NCBI GenBank assembly: GCA_025356075.1
Contig: JANXUT010000014.1
Location: 1-64,000, forward strand
Direction of reading: 5' to 3'
Source: Pseudomonadota bacterium
Lineage (GTDB): Bacteria > Pseudomonadota > Gammaproteobacteria > Steroidobacterales > Steroidobacteraceae
DNA: 64,000 bases
How positions within the stretch are numbered: position 1 is the first letter of the stretch; the number at the start of each line of letters is the position of its first letter. Position numbers and translations under genes: made by a program. Below are positions 33,979 to 43,516 of the stretch, in pieces. Below the pieces are notes generated by a model, which searched no databases, was not told the DNA's origin, and was given only the letters and a program-made list of their open reading frames with translations.

Positions 33979-36468
33979 CTACTTGCGGAACGTGAACGTC
34001 AACCCGATTGTCCGCGGCCGGAACGTGAAGTTCCGCATCAAGCGGCTGTCGCCGGTGCCGGGGTCGATCGAGAAGTTGTAGTTCGTCAACGTGTGCGAGT
34101 CGGTCAGGTTGTCGATGAACGCCGCGATCTGCCAGTCACCAACGGTCACGCCGCCGCGCAGCGTCACGAAGTTGGTGGGATCGAGGGTGAAGTTCGCCGA
34201 GTCGAACTGCAGCGTATTCGGGTCCTGCGAGGCACCGAGCCACTTGGCGCGGCCTTGGTACTGGTAGTCGAGGCGGACGAACGACTCCTTGTCGAACGCG
34301 CTGAAGTGATACTCGAGCCCGACGGAGGCCGTGAACGGCGCGCCCGGCTGGCCGCTCTGGCCGACGACCGCATCGCCCTTGGCAACAACCGGCCCGACAG
34401 GGAGCAGCGAGTCCTTCGTGTAGCGCGAGTCGGTGTAGCCGGCCGCAAGCTCCGCGGTGAAGCTGTCGGTTAGGGCGACATCGGCCTGGAAGTCGACGCC
34501 CTTCGCCTCCGCCTGGCCCAGGTTCGAGATGAACGAGATCTGGCAGAGCGGCGGGATGACCGTCTGCTGGATGTTGTTCCACTTGATGTAGTAGACGCTG
34601 CTGGCGAGCTTGACGCGGTTGTTGAAGTTGTTCTTCGCGCCGACCTCGTAGCTCTGCACGGTGTCGGAGTCGAACGTCTTCGGGAAGCCGCCGGTGAGGC
34701 CGAAGTTGATCGCATCCTGGGCGCAGGCGGCCTCGGGGATCGGGTTGTTGCCGCCGCCCGGCCGGAAGCCCTTCGCGTAGGTGAAGTAGTAGAGGTTCTT
34801 CGGGTCCGCCTGGTACTCGAGCCCGAGCTTCGGCGTGAAGAAGTTCTTGCTGCTGCCGGGGTGTCCGGTCTGCGGCGGCGCGTAGAGCTGGGGACCGGCG
34901 GTGTAGGTGTCGAACGAGAACTTCGCGTTGGAGAAGCGCGCGCCGACCGTCGCCTTCAGCTGGTCGGTGAAGCTGTAGTTCGCCTCGCCGAACCAGGCGA
35001 GCTGCGTGTCCTTCGCCTGCGTGCTCAGGATGTACGAATCGCCATTGGCAAGGAGCGGCGAGGGCGTCAGCGCCTGCGGGCACGAGCCATCCGGCAGGGT
35101 GGCGACTGCGCAGTAGGCGAAGAAGTCCGCGACCGAGGAGCCGGCCTGGTTCTGGAAGAACGCCTCGGCCTTCGGATCATAGATCTGCTCGAGGTAGCTC
35201 TGGCGGTTGATGCCGAAGAAGACGCCGGTAGTCCAGACGAGCTTCGCGCTCGGGTCGTTCGACTGCAGGCGGATTTCCTGGGTGAAGTTCTGCTGGATGT
35301 TCTGCACCGAGGCCGGCGCCCGGTAGTCGGCGATCGCGGCCGGCAGGTGCACGCCCGAACCATCGAGGAGCAGCGATGAACCGGACAGCCCGAGCAGCGA
35401 CTGGTAGAAGCCGAGGTTGTAGAGCGTGCCGTCGTAGCCGGTCGTATTCTCGCGGTGGTAGTACGAGGTGTTCGAGATGAGCTTCACGGCGCCGAAGTCA
35501 CCCTCGATCTTGAGGGCGGGCAGGTAGAACCTGTCGGGCGCACTGCGCTGCGTCGGGTTCGCGCTGACGTAGTGATCCTTGCCGGGATCCGAGTAGATCG
35601 GCCAGTACTCGGACACGTCGTTCCGGTAGCGGTCCTGGTAGTAGATGCTCGGCGTAATCGCCCAGCGGTCGGACGGCGCCCACAGCGCCGCGAGGCGCAC
35701 GAGCACGGTGCGATCGTAGTTGGCGTTCTTCTGTTCGGTCGCGAGGGTGACCGGGTTGATGCGGTCGATGTAGCCACCGTCGTGGCGGAACCAGACGCTG
35801 GCGCGAGCGCCGAGCGTGCCATCGATGATCGGGCCGCCGGCCGCGGCGCCGGCCTCGTAGCTCGGCTCGCCGCCGGCGGTCGAGGAGACTTCGCTCCTCG
35901 CGTAGACGGACGTCTTCGAGAGGCTCGGCTGCACGGTGATGTAGCGGACCGTGCCGCCCTCGGAGCCTGAGCCGAAGAGCGTTCCCTGCGGGCCGCGCAG
36001 CACCTCGACGCGATCGACGTCGAAGGACTTCGGCAGCGTCTCGTCGGGGTTGAATGCGAGGGCGCGCATCTGGATCGGCGTATCGTCGATGTAGATGCCG
36101 GTGGTGCCCGCGCCACCGGTCGAGGCGATGCCGCGGATCGAGATGTTGTTGGTGCCGGAGTTGTCGATGTTGACTCCCGGCGTGAAGCGAGCGACGTCCT
36201 GGAAGTCCTTGATGCCGCGCACGTCGAGCGCTTCTTGCGTCAACGCGGTCACGCTGATGGGGACCTTGCTCAGGCTCTCCTCGTGGCGGGTCGCCGTCAC
36301 GACGATTTCCTGCAGCGGTCCACCGGCCGGCGGCGCATCGGCGGGCGCGGCCTGCGCGAGCGCGAGCGCGGGGAGGGCGGCGGCGAGCGCCGCCAGAATC
36401 CCGGCGGCGACCGGCCCACGACCCTCGTTGCCTTTGTGCGACTCGTGAACCTGTCGGCGTCCCCGCAT
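33979..36468 (-). CDS. TonB-dependent outer-membrane receptor
   Basis: ATG 36468, preceded by GAGGAAG, begins an 829-residue receptor. It has a signal sequence (GILAALAAALPALALAQAAP), TonB-box-like LQEIVVTATRHEESLSKVPI, a plug with TPGVNIDNSGTNNISIRGIA and VEVLRGPQGTLFGSGSEGG, and a 22-strand-type barrel ending NFTFRPRTIGLTFTFRK, with the usual terminal aromatic region. It resembles the large Sphingomonas/Steroidobacter-type receptors. It is divergent from the spermidine-dehydrogenase operon, so its substrate may be an amine complex or a compound carrying polyamine, but this is inferred from position only. Confidence 0.9.
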   Translation of the reverse strand: MRGRRQVHESHKGNEGRGPVAAGILAALAAALPALALAQAAPADAPPAGGPLQEIVVTATRHEESLSKVPISVTALTQEALDVRGIKDFQDVARFTPGVNIDNSGTNNISIRGIASTGGAGTTGIYIDDTPIQMRALAFNPDETLPKSFDVDRVEVLRGPQGTLFGSGSEGGTVRYITVQPSLSKTSVYARSEVSSTAGGEPSYEAGAAAGGPIIDGTLGARASVWFRHDGGYIDRINPVTLATEQKNANYDRTVLVRLAALWAPSDRWAITPSIYYQDRYRNDVSEYWPIYSDPGKDHYVSANPTQRSAPDRFYLPALKIEGDFGAVKLISNTSYYHRENTTGYDGTLYNLGFYQSLLGLSGSSLLLDGSGVHLPAAIADYRAPASVQNIQQNFTQEIRLQSNDPSAKLVWTTGVFFGINRQSYLEQIYDPKAEAFFQNQAGSSVADFFAYCAVATLPDGSCPQALTPSPLLANGDSYILSTQAKDTQLAWFGEANYSFTDQLKATVGARFSNAKFSFDTYTAGPQLYAPPQTGHPGSSKNFFTPKLGLEYQADPKNLYYFTYAKGFRPGGGNNPIPEAACAQDAINFGLTGGFPKTFDSDTVQSYEVGAKNNFNNRVKLASSVYYIKWNNIQQTVIPPLCQISFISNLGQAEAKGVDFQADVALTDSFTAELAAGYTDSRYTKDSLLPVGPVVAKGDAVVGQSGQPGAPFTASVGLEYHFSAFDKESFVRLDYQYQGRAKWLGASQDPNTLQFDSANFTLDPTNFVTLRGGVTVGDWQIAAFIDNLTDSHTLTNYNFSIDPGTGDSRLMRNFTFRPRTIGLTFTFRK

Positions 36469-36774
36469 GATGCTTCCTCGTGCAGTGGTGGGTGGCGGGG
36501 CGCCTGATGGAGCCCCAGTCCGGGTGTGATCGCACCATAGCGCCCCGGCGAGGCGATGGCAATTTCCCCACATTGCATCCTGCGGCCGTTGCGGCGACGC
36601 AACGACCGGGGTAGGCCCCGTCTGAGATCGCAGATTGTTGACGGCCGGGGGAGGCTCCCGGTAGCGTGTCGGGTCGAAACCGCGACTCGGCGGTTCGAAT
36701 CCGCGCGCCGGCGCGTGGGTCCTGCAAGGATTCGGGCAGATCTCGCCCGGCGCTGTTCGGGGGGAGCCCTCAAG
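36469..36774. other. Divergent promoter region of the TonB receptor and the polyamine operon
   Basis: No gene is seen in these 306 bases. A stretch at 36687-36705 (GGTTCGAATCC) resembles a tRNA T arm but has no other cloverleaf parts. GGGGGGAG before 36775 is the ribosome site of the flavoprotein gene. The operator of the GntR regulator would be expected here, but no clear palindrome was found. Confidence 0.4.
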
Positions 36775-38742
36775 ATGAATCGTCACCGCCCGCGCGGCCC
36801 GCGCGACGCTGAACTTGGCATGCATGTCGCGATCACGCGGCGCGACTTCGTCCAGGGGGTCGCCGTCGGCTCGGTCGGCGCGCTGGCGGCAGCCTCGCTC
36901 GCGGCCTGCCGCCCGTCGACGCCGGCGCTCCCGGCCGCTGCGCAGGACGCGCCCGGCTACTACCCGCCGCGACTGAAGGGACTGCGCGGCAGCCAGCCAG
37001 GGTCCTTCGAGTCGGCGCACGCGCTACGGGACGGCACGCCGATGCCGGCGCCGGTCGAGCTCGAGGATGAATTCGACCTCATCGTCGTCGGTGCCGGTAT
37101 CAGCGGCCTGAGCGCCGCGCACTTCTACCTCGAGCGCTACCCGGCGGCGCGCGTCCTCATCCTCGACAACCACGATGACTTCGGCGGCCACGCCCGGCGC
37201 AACGAGTTCGAGCTTGGCGGTGAGTTGAGGCTGCTGAACGGCGGCACCCTCGAGATAGACAGCCCGCGGCCGTACAGCACCATCGCCGACGGCGTGCTGC
37301 GGGCCATCGGCATCGACCTCGCCGCGCTTGCGAAGGAGATCCAGCACCCGGAGTTCTACGACGGCCTCAAGCTCGGCAGCGGAGTCTTCTTCGACCGCGA
37401 GACCTTCGGCTCCGACTACCTCGCGACCGGCTATAACACCAAGCCGTGGCCCGAGTTCCTCGCCGCCGCGCCGCTGACGCCGGCCGCCCGGCGCGACATC
37501 GAGCGGGTCGAGGAGGGGAGGGTCGACTACCTGCCGACGCTGACCTCGACCGAAAAGAAGCGGCAGCTCGCCAGGACGAGCTACCGGAACTACCTCAAGG
37601 ACATCGTGCGGGTCGACCCGCTCGCGCTCGCGTTCTACCAGGCGAGGACCCAGGGCGAATGGGGCGTCGGCGCCGATGCGGTCTCTGCGCTCGATGCGTG
37701 GGGCATCGACATGCCGGGGTTCCGGGGCCTAAAGCTTGAGCCGGGCTCAATCCCCGGCATGGGGTTCACGCCGGCCGGCTACGCGGACACCGGCGGCTCG
37801 GTGAAGCTGCATTTCCCGGACGGCAACGCGACGATCGCCCGGCTGCTCGTGCGCCGGCTCATCCCCGCCGCGGTGCCCGGTACGTCCGTCAAGGATGTCG
37901 TCACCGCGCGGGTCGACTACGGTCGCCTCGACAACGCGGGCAACCGGGTGCGACTGAGGCTCAACAGCATGGTCGTGCGGGCCGAGAACCTCGGCGGCGC
38001 CGAGGCCTCGACCGGCACTTTGGTCACGTATCTGCGCGACGGGCGGGCGGTGCGGGTCCGCGGGCGTCACTGCGTGCTCGCCGGCTACAACATGATGATC
38101 CCGTACCTGTGCCCGGAACTCCCGGCCGCACAGAAGCAAGCGCTGCATTCGCTCATCAAGACGCCGCTCGTCTACACCAGCGTCGCGATCCGCAACTGGC
38201 GCGCGTTCCGGAAGCTCGGCATCCGGCAGATCCATTCGCCGGGCGGATTCCATACCTCCGCGCGCCTGAATGCGACCGTCGACATCGGCGGGTACCAGAG
38301 CCCGCGCTCGCCCGATGAGCCGAGCCTCATCTGGATGACGCGCACGCCCTGCCACCCCGGCCTCACCGAGCACGAGCAGAACAAGGCGGGGCGCGCCGAG
38401 CTCCTCGCGATGTCGTTCGAGACCTTCGAGCGCAACATCCGCGACCAGCTCGGCCGCATGCTCGGTGCCGGCGGCTTCGACCCGGCCGCTGATATCAGCG
38501 CGATCACCGTGAACCGCTGGCCGCACGGCTATGCGCCCGAGCACAACTCGCTGTTCGAGCCCGACTTGCCGGCGGACGAGCAGTTGCACGTGGTCGGCCG
38601 ACGCCGCTTCGGGCGCATCACGATCGCCAATTCCGATTCAGGCGGCGGTGCGTACACCGACGTCGCCATCGACCAGGCGCACCGCGCCGTCAACGAACTG
38701 CCGGGCGCCAGAGCGCCCTCTCTGACGAGGAGTCCCACATGA
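36775..38742 (+). CDS. Tat-exported FAD-dependent amine dehydrogenase, spermidine-dehydrogenase-like
   Basis: ATG 36775 gives a Tat signal (ITRRDFVQGVAVGSVGALAA) and a 655-residue flavoprotein. It has an FAD-binding loop DLIVVGAGISGLSAAHFYLE and the rare region QGEWGVGADAVSALDAWGID. Later blocks such as YNMMIPYLCPELP, and an end with FGRITIANSDSGGGAYTDVA, match the SpdH-type spermidine dehydrogenases of Pseudomonas and Alphaproteobacteria. Such enzymes oxidise spermidine or other polyamines in the periplasm and pass electrons to the chain. It overlaps the following aminotransferase by ATGA and is divergent from the TonB receptor. Confidence 0.8.
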   Translation: MNRHRPRGPRDAELGMHVAITRRDFVQGVAVGSVGALAAASLAACRPSTPALPAAAQDAPGYYPPRLKGLRGSQPGSFESAHALRDGTPMPAPVELEDEFDLIVVGAGISGLSAAHFYLERYPAARVLILDNHDDFGGHARRNEFELGGELRLLNGGTLEIDSPRPYSTIADGVLRAIGIDLAALAKEIQHPEFYDGLKLGSGVFFDRETFGSDYLATGYNTKPWPEFLAAAPLTPAARRDIERVEEGRVDYLPTLTSTEKKRQLARTSYRNYLKDIVRVDPLALAFYQARTQGEWGVGADAVSALDAWGIDMPGFRGLKLEPGSIPGMGFTPAGYADTGGSVKLHFPDGNATIARLLVRRLIPAAVPGTSVKDVVTARVDYGRLDNAGNRVRLRLNSMVVRAENLGGAEASTGTLVTYLRDGRAVRVRGRHCVLAGYNMMIPYLCPELPAAQKQALHSLIKTPLVYTSVAIRNWRAFRKLGIRQIHSPGGFHTSARLNATVDIGGYQSPRSPDEPSLIWMTRTPCHPGLTEHEQNKAGRAELLAMSFETFERNIRDQLGRMLGAGGFDPAADISAITVNRWPHGYAPEHNSLFEPDLPADEQLHVVGRRRFGRITIANSDSGGGAYTDVAIDQAHRAVNELPGARAPSLTRSPT

Positions 38743-40139
38743 CGACGCCGACGCTATCCGCCCAGGAAATCGCCAACCTGCGGCAACTCGATGTTGCCCA
38801 CCACCTGCCCGGGCAGAGCGACTATCGCCTGCAGGCCGAGCTCGGCGGCAGCCGCCTGATCGTGCGCGCGGAAGGCTGCACGATCCACGACGCCGACGGC
38901 AACGCGATCCTCGATGCGCACGCGGGCCTGTGGTGCGTGAACGCCGGCTACGGCCGCGAGGAACTCGCGCGCGCCGCCTACGAACAGATGCGGGAGCTGC
39001 CGTACTACAACACGTTCTTCAAGACCGCGAGCGTACCGGTCGTCAGGCTCGCGACCGAAGTCGCGCTGCGCTTGGGCGGCGACCTGCAGCACGTGTTCTT
39101 CAATAGCTCGGGCTCGGAGGCCGCGGACACGGCGTTCCGCCTCGTCCGGCACTACTGGACCGTCAAGGGGCAGCCGAAGCGCCGCATTTTCATCAGCCGC
39201 TGGAACGCCTACCACGGCTCGACGGTTGCCGCGGCAAGCCTCGGCGGCATGAAGCCGATGCACGCGCAGGGCGGCCTGCCAATCCCTGGCGTCGAGCACA
39301 TCATGCAGCCCTACCTCTTCGGCGATGCCTTCGGCGAGGATCCGGCCAAGTTCGCCGCGCGCGCCGCCGCGGCGCTCGAGGAACGGATCCTGAGCGTTGG
39401 ACCGGAGAACGTCGCCGCGTTCATCGGCGAGCCAGTGCAGGGTGCCGGTGGCGTCATCATCCCGCCGCCCGGCTACTGGCAGCAGATCGAGGCGATCTGC
39501 CGCAAGTACGGCATCCTCCTCATCAGCGACGAAGTCATCTGCGGTTTCGGCCGCCTCGGCCGCTGGTTCGGGTTCCAGCACTTCGGCGTGAAGCCCGACA
39601 TCGTCACGATGGCGAAGGGCCTCTCGTCCGGCTACCTGCCGATATCGGCCACCGCCGTCTCGCAGCCCATCGTCGCGACGTTGCGCGAGTCGGGCGGGGA
39701 ATTCGTGCACGGCTACACGTACTCGGGCCACCCCGTCTGCGCCGCAGTCGCACTCAAGAACCTCGAGATCCTGAGCCGCGAGCGCCTCGTCGAACGCACC
39801 GCCGAGGACACCGGGCCCTACATCGCCAAGGCGCTCGAGCGGCTGCGCGGCCACCATCTCGTCGGCGAGGCGCGCTCGCTTGGCCTCATCGGCGGCATCG
39901 AGATCGTCGCGCGGCCCGGTACCAACGAGCGCTTCGCCGGCCAGGAGGGCACGGCGGGCCCGATCGTGCGTGACATCTGCATCCGCCGCGGGCTGATGGT
40001 CCGCGCGATCAGGGACACCATCGTTTTCTGCCCGCCGCTCATCATCACGCACGCCGAGATCGACCGCCTCGTCGACACGATCCGCGCGGCGCTCGATGAG
40101 GCGGCACCGGCGCTCAATTCGCTGCGCCAGGCAGCCTGA
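38739..40139 (+). CDS. Class III aminotransferase, polyamine:pyruvate (SpuC) type
   Basis: The 466-residue PLP enzyme has all class III signatures: FFNSSGSEAADTAFRLVRHY, KRRIFISRWNAYHGSTVAAA, GYWQQIEAICRKYGILLISD, then DEVICGFGRLGRWFGFQHFG with the catalytic Lys in TMAKGLSSGY. It resembles SpuC/SpuA-like aminotransferases that move an amine from putrescine, cadaverine or related diamines to pyruvate. It overlaps the spermidine-dehydrogenase-like gene by four bases and precedes the GntR regulator. The substrate is inferred from family and context. Confidence 0.85.
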   Translation: MTTPTLSAQEIANLRQLDVAHHLPGQSDYRLQAELGGSRLIVRAEGCTIHDADGNAILDAHAGLWCVNAGYGREELARAAYEQMRELPYYNTFFKTASVPVVRLATEVALRLGGDLQHVFFNSSGSEAADTAFRLVRHYWTVKGQPKRRIFISRWNAYHGSTVAAASLGGMKPMHAQGGLPIPGVEHIMQPYLFGDAFGEDPAKFAARAAAALEERILSVGPENVAAFIGEPVQGAGGVIIPPPGYWQQIEAICRKYGILLISDEVICGFGRLGRWFGFQHFGVKPDIVTMAKGLSSGYLPISATAVSQPIVATLRESGGEFVHGYTYSGHPVCAAVALKNLEILSRERLVERTAEDTGPYIAKALERLRGHHLVGEARSLGLIGGIEIVARPGTNERFAGQEGTAGPIVRDICIRRGLMVRAIRDTIVFCPPLIITHAEIDRLVDTIRAALDEAAPALNSLRQAA

Positions 40140-40144
40140 CACCG

Positions 40145-40810
40145 ATGGGACTCGCGACGCCCACCGGCGATGGACTCCTGCGCGCCAGCGTCTACGAGGA
40201 GCTTCGGCGCCGCTTCGTGACCGGCAAAATCATGCCGGGCAGCAGCCTGTCGACGCGCGGTCTCGCGCAGGAGCTCGGTGTCAGCCAGATGCCGGTGCGC
40301 GAGGCGTTGAGCCGCTTGGCCGCCGATGGCGCCGTCGAGATTCGCTCGAAGCGCCGCATCGTCGTGCCGCTCATGACGGCGGAGCGATTCAGGGACCTGC
40401 TTCGCTGCCGCGAGCTTCTAGAACCGGAGGCCGCCGCCGCGGCGCTGCCGCACATCGACGCGGCGCGCCTGAAGCACCTGCGCGCGGTCGACGATGCGCT
40501 CGGCGTCGCGCTTAAGACGGGCGATGTGACGGGCTACATGGAAGGCAACTTCGACTTCCACTTCTCCATTTACCGTGCGCAGCCGCGCCGCACGATGATC
40601 CAGCTGATCGAGACGCTGTGGCTGCAGTTCGGGCCCTACATGCGCGTCGTGTACGGGCGCGTCGGCACCGCGAGCCTCGTCGACCAGCATCAGCTCGCGA
40701 TCCGCGCGGTGCGCGAGCGAAACGTTACGCGCCTCAAGCGCGCGATCCTCGCCGACATCCGCGACGGCATGGGACTCATCGGCAAGAGCGGATTCGAGCC
40801 CGGGGCGTGA
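40145..40810 (+). CDS. GntR family transcriptional regulator, FCD type
   Basis: The N-terminal winged helix (LRASVYEELRRRFVTGKIMP, then RGLAQELGVSQMPVREALSR) is followed by an all-helical FCD ligand domain that includes HLRAVDDALGVALKTGDVTG and the metal-binding-like Asp/His pattern NFDFHFSIYRAQP and VDQHQLAIRAV. GntR/FCD regulators bind organic acids or amino acids. It is placed inside the polyamine operon, 5 bases after the aminotransferase, so the operon probably self-regulates. Confidence 0.88.
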   Translation: MGLATPTGDGLLRASVYEELRRRFVTGKIMPGSSLSTRGLAQELGVSQMPVREALSRLAADGAVEIRSKRRIVVPLMTAERFRDLLRCRELLEPEAAAAALPHIDAARLKHLRAVDDALGVALKTGDVTGYMEGNFDFHFSIYRAQPRRTMIQLIETLWLQFGPYMRVVYGRVGTASLVDQHQLAIRAVRERNVTRLKRAILADIRDGMGLIGKSGFEPGA

Positions 40811-40811
40811 A

Positions 40812-42125
40812 ATGCGAGCGCGCTCCTACCCACCTGCCCTGGCGCCGAGCGCAAGTCATGCGCCGTCGTACTACGCGGCGACGCTGAAGGAATCGGTCGC
40901 GACCGCGGCCCTTGACGGCTCCATCCGTTGCGACGTCTGCGTGATCGGCGGGGGCTACACCGGCGCATCGACGGCGCTGCACCTCGCGCGGCGCGACGTC
41001 GACGTCGTCCTGCTCGAGCAGTCGCGGCTCGGCTGGGGCGCGAGCGGTCGCAACGGCGGGCAGGCGCACGTCGGCATGCGCCGCGAGCAGGAATGGCTCG
41101 AGGCGCGGGCGGGCGCGGCCGCGGCGCGCGATTACTGGGCATTCGCGCTCGAAGCCCGTGCGCACCTTGACTGGCTGGTCGCCAGCTACGCGATCAAGTG
41201 CGACTTCCGGCCGGGACTCCTGCACGCCGACCACAGGACCCGCTACACGGCGGAGTCGCGCCGCCACGTCGAGCACATGCGCGCCACTTACGGCTACGAA
41301 TCGCTGCGGTTCGTCGAGCGCGCGGAGATGCGCCGCCTCGTCGCGACCGATGTCTATCACAGCGGCACGCTTGATTCGCACGGCGGGCACCTGCACGCGC
41401 TCAACTACGCGCTCGGCATCGCGCGCGCCGCTGCGAGCCACGGCGCGCGCCTGTTCGAGGGCGTGGAGGCCGCGGCACCGGTTGCGGAGGCCGGCGGCTG
41501 GCGCATCGCCACGCCGAGCGGCACCGTTCATGCGCGCCGCGTCGTGCTCGCCTGCAACGGCTACATGCGCGGGCTTTCGACGGAGGTCGAGCGGCGCGTG
41601 ATGCCGATCAACAACTACATCGCCGTGACCGAGCCGCTCGGCGTAGCGCTAGCGACTTCTCTCATCAGCAACGGCGCGGCGGTCGCGGACTCGCGCTTCG
41701 TGGTCAACTACTTTCGCACCACACCCGACCATCGGCTGCTCTTTGGCGGTGGCGAGAACTACGGCTACCGGTTCCCCGACGACATCGGGGCGTTCGTGCG
41801 GCCGCATCTCACGCAGGTGTTTCCGCAACTCGGTGCCGCGAAGCTCGAGTACGCGTGGGGCGGCACGCTCGGCATCACCCCGACGCGCATGCCCTTCGTC
41901 CGCGACCTCGGCGCCGGCATAGTCAACGCGAGCGGGTTTTCCGGGCTCGGCGTCCTCATGGCGCCCTATACCGGCAAAGCGGTTGCCGAGGCGCTGCTCG
42001 GCGAGCGCGCGGCGTTCGAGCTCCTGGGGCGGATCCCGGTACCGGCGTTCCCGGGCGGGCCGGCGCTCCGTTGGCCGACGCTCGTCGCGGCCATGTCTTT
42101 CTATGCGCTCAGGGATCGCCTCTGA
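40812..42125 (+). CDS. puuB: FAD-dependent amine oxidoreductase, gamma-glutamylputrescine oxidase (PuuB) type
   Basis: The 437-residue protein has the DAO-fold FAD loop DVCVIGGGYTGASTALHLAR, then EQSRLGWGASGRNGGQAHVG, and a C-terminal region with AWGGTLGITPTRMPFVRDLG and GFSGLGVLMAPYTGKAVAEA, all typical of PuuB/OrdL-like enzymes. PuuB oxidises gamma-glutamylputrescine to the aldehyde. It lies directly before the PuuA-like ligase and after the regulator, with a start 2 bases after the GntR stop. Substrate could include other gamma-glutamylamines. Confidence 0.82.
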   Translation: MRARSYPPALAPSASHAPSYYAATLKESVATAALDGSIRCDVCVIGGGYTGASTALHLARRDVDVVLLEQSRLGWGASGRNGGQAHVGMRREQEWLEARAGAAAARDYWAFALEARAHLDWLVASYAIKCDFRPGLLHADHRTRYTAESRRHVEHMRATYGYESLRFVERAEMRRLVATDVYHSGTLDSHGGHLHALNYALGIARAAASHGARLFEGVEAAAPVAEAGGWRIATPSGTVHARRVVLACNGYMRGLSTEVERRVMPINNYIAVTEPLGVALATSLISNGAAVADSRFVVNYFRTTPDHRLLFGGGENYGYRFPDDIGAFVRPHLTQVFPQLGAAKLEYAWGGTLGITPTRMPFVRDLGAGIVNASGFSGLGVLMAPYTGKAVAEALLGERAAFELLGRIPVPAFPGGPALRWPTLVAAMSFYALRDRL

Positions 42126-42148
42126 GCGAACTATCCAGGCAGGAAATC

Positions 42149-43516
42149 ATGCATGAACACACGAAAATCCCAGTTGCGCCGGTAACCGAGTGGCGGGCCT
42201 TCCGCGCGGCCAACCCCGACATCGAAGCGATCGATGCCTTCACGATCGACGTCAACGGCAACACCGCCGGCAAGCGGCTTCCCGCGAGCGACGGCGACAA
42301 GCTCTACGAGGACGGCGTGCAGTACTCCGCCTGCGCGCTCATCGCCGACAGCCGCGGCCTTGGCCAGGGCCCGCTCGGCATCGGCAAGATCGACGGCGAT
42401 CCGGACGGCACGGCGCTGCCGATCGCCGGAACCCTGACGCGCGTGCCGTGGGCGGTGACGCCAACCGCGCAGGTCGTGTGCCAGATGGTGGACGTCCACG
42501 CGGGCAAGAGCCTGTGGTTCGATTCGCGCGTGATCCTCGGCGACGTCGTCGCGGCGTGTCGCGACGCGGGACTCCACCCGGTCGTCGCCTGCGAGCTCGA
42601 GTTCTACCTGATTGATCCCAAGCGCGGGCCCGACGGTCAGATCTACGTCGGCGCGCTCCCCGGTCGGACGCCTTCGCGGCGGGCGGCCAACCTGTCCCTC
42701 GAGGCGGTCGAGGATGCCTCCGTGTTCCTGTCGCGTGTGACGGAAGCCGCGCGCATCCAGGGCCTGCCAGTCTGCGGCGCCGTCGCCGAGTACGGCATCG
42801 GGCAGTACGAGGTGAACCTTCGCCACGTCGCCGATCCGCTCGCCGCCGCCGACCATGCGGTGCTCCTGAAGCGCCTCGTCAAGGGCGTCGCGCGCTCGCT
42901 CGGCCTCGAGGCGACGTTCATGGCGAAGCCATTCGCCGACCAGCCCGGCAACGGCCTGCACGTGCACGTGAGCCTCGTCGACGAGAAGGGCAAGAACCGC
43001 TTCGGTGCGGCGGGCGGCGAAGTGCTGCTCAGGCGTGCCATCGGCGGCGCGCAGGCGCTGATGTACGACTCGCTCGCGCTCTTCGCGCCCAACTTCAACT
43101 CGCAGCGACGCTACCTCGGGCTGTTCGTGCCGACGACGCGCGACTGGGACCACAACAATCGCAGCGTCGCCTTCCGGGTGCCCGCGGCGCACGGCCAGGC
43201 GCGGCGCCTTGAGCACCGGGTCGCAGGCGCCGATGCGAGCCCGCACCTGACGGTTGCGGCGATCCTCGCCTCCATCCTGCACGGCGTACGCAACGAGCTC
43301 GAGCCGACGGAGCCGCTTGGCGGCAAGGCGAGCACGGGGAGCGACGACGACTTCCCGAGCGACCTCATCGTTGCGCTTGCGCGCCTCGAGCAGTCCGCGC
43401 TACTCGGCCAGTATCTGCCGCCCGAGTTCCTCAAGTTGTACGCGCAGCTCAAACGCGGCGAGTATGGCGAGCTGATCGAAGGCATCTTCAACCGTGAGTA
43501 CGACTTCTATGCCTGA
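42149..43516 (+). CDS. puuA: Glutamine-synthetase-like gamma-glutamylamine ligase (PuuA type)
   Basis: ATG 42149 (MHEHTKIPVAPVTEWRAFRA) follows an AGGA ribosome site. The 455-residue protein has GS catalytic blocks VVACELEFYLIDPKR, GAVAEYGIGQYEVNLRHVAD, GNGLHVHVSLVDEKG and NRSVAFRVPAAHGQARRLEH. Sequence and position next to PuuB indicate a PuuA-type enzyme that ligates glutamate to putrescine or another amine rather than to ammonia. It overlaps the next aminotransferase by 23 bases if the GTG at 43494 is used. Confidence 0.85.
   Translation: MHEHTKIPVAPVTEWRAFRAANPDIEAIDAFTIDVNGNTAGKRLPASDGDKLYEDGVQYSACALIADSRGLGQGPLGIGKIDGDPDGTALPIAGTLTRVPWAVTPTAQVVCQMVDVHAGKSLWFDSRVILGDVVAACRDAGLHPVVACELEFYLIDPKRGPDGQIYVGALPGRTPSRRAANLSLEAVEDASVFLSRVTEAARIQGLPVCGAVAEYGIGQYEVNLRHVADPLAAADHAVLLKRLVKGVARSLGLEATFMAKPFADQPGNGLHVHVSLVDEKGKNRFGAAGGEVLLRRAIGGAQALMYDSLALFAPNFNSQRRYLGLFVPTTRDWDHNNRSVAFRVPAAHGQARRLEHRVAGADASPHLTVAAILASILHGVRNELEPTEPLGGKASTGSDDDFPSDLIVALARLEQSALLGQYLPPEFLKLYAQLKRGEYGELIEGIFNREYDFYA

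Noticed and set aside
36655-36735. tRNA-like T arm (GGTTCGAATCC) upstream of the flavoprotein gene
   Set aside because: No matching D arm, anticodon loop or acceptor stem can be drawn around it, and one T-stem pair fails.
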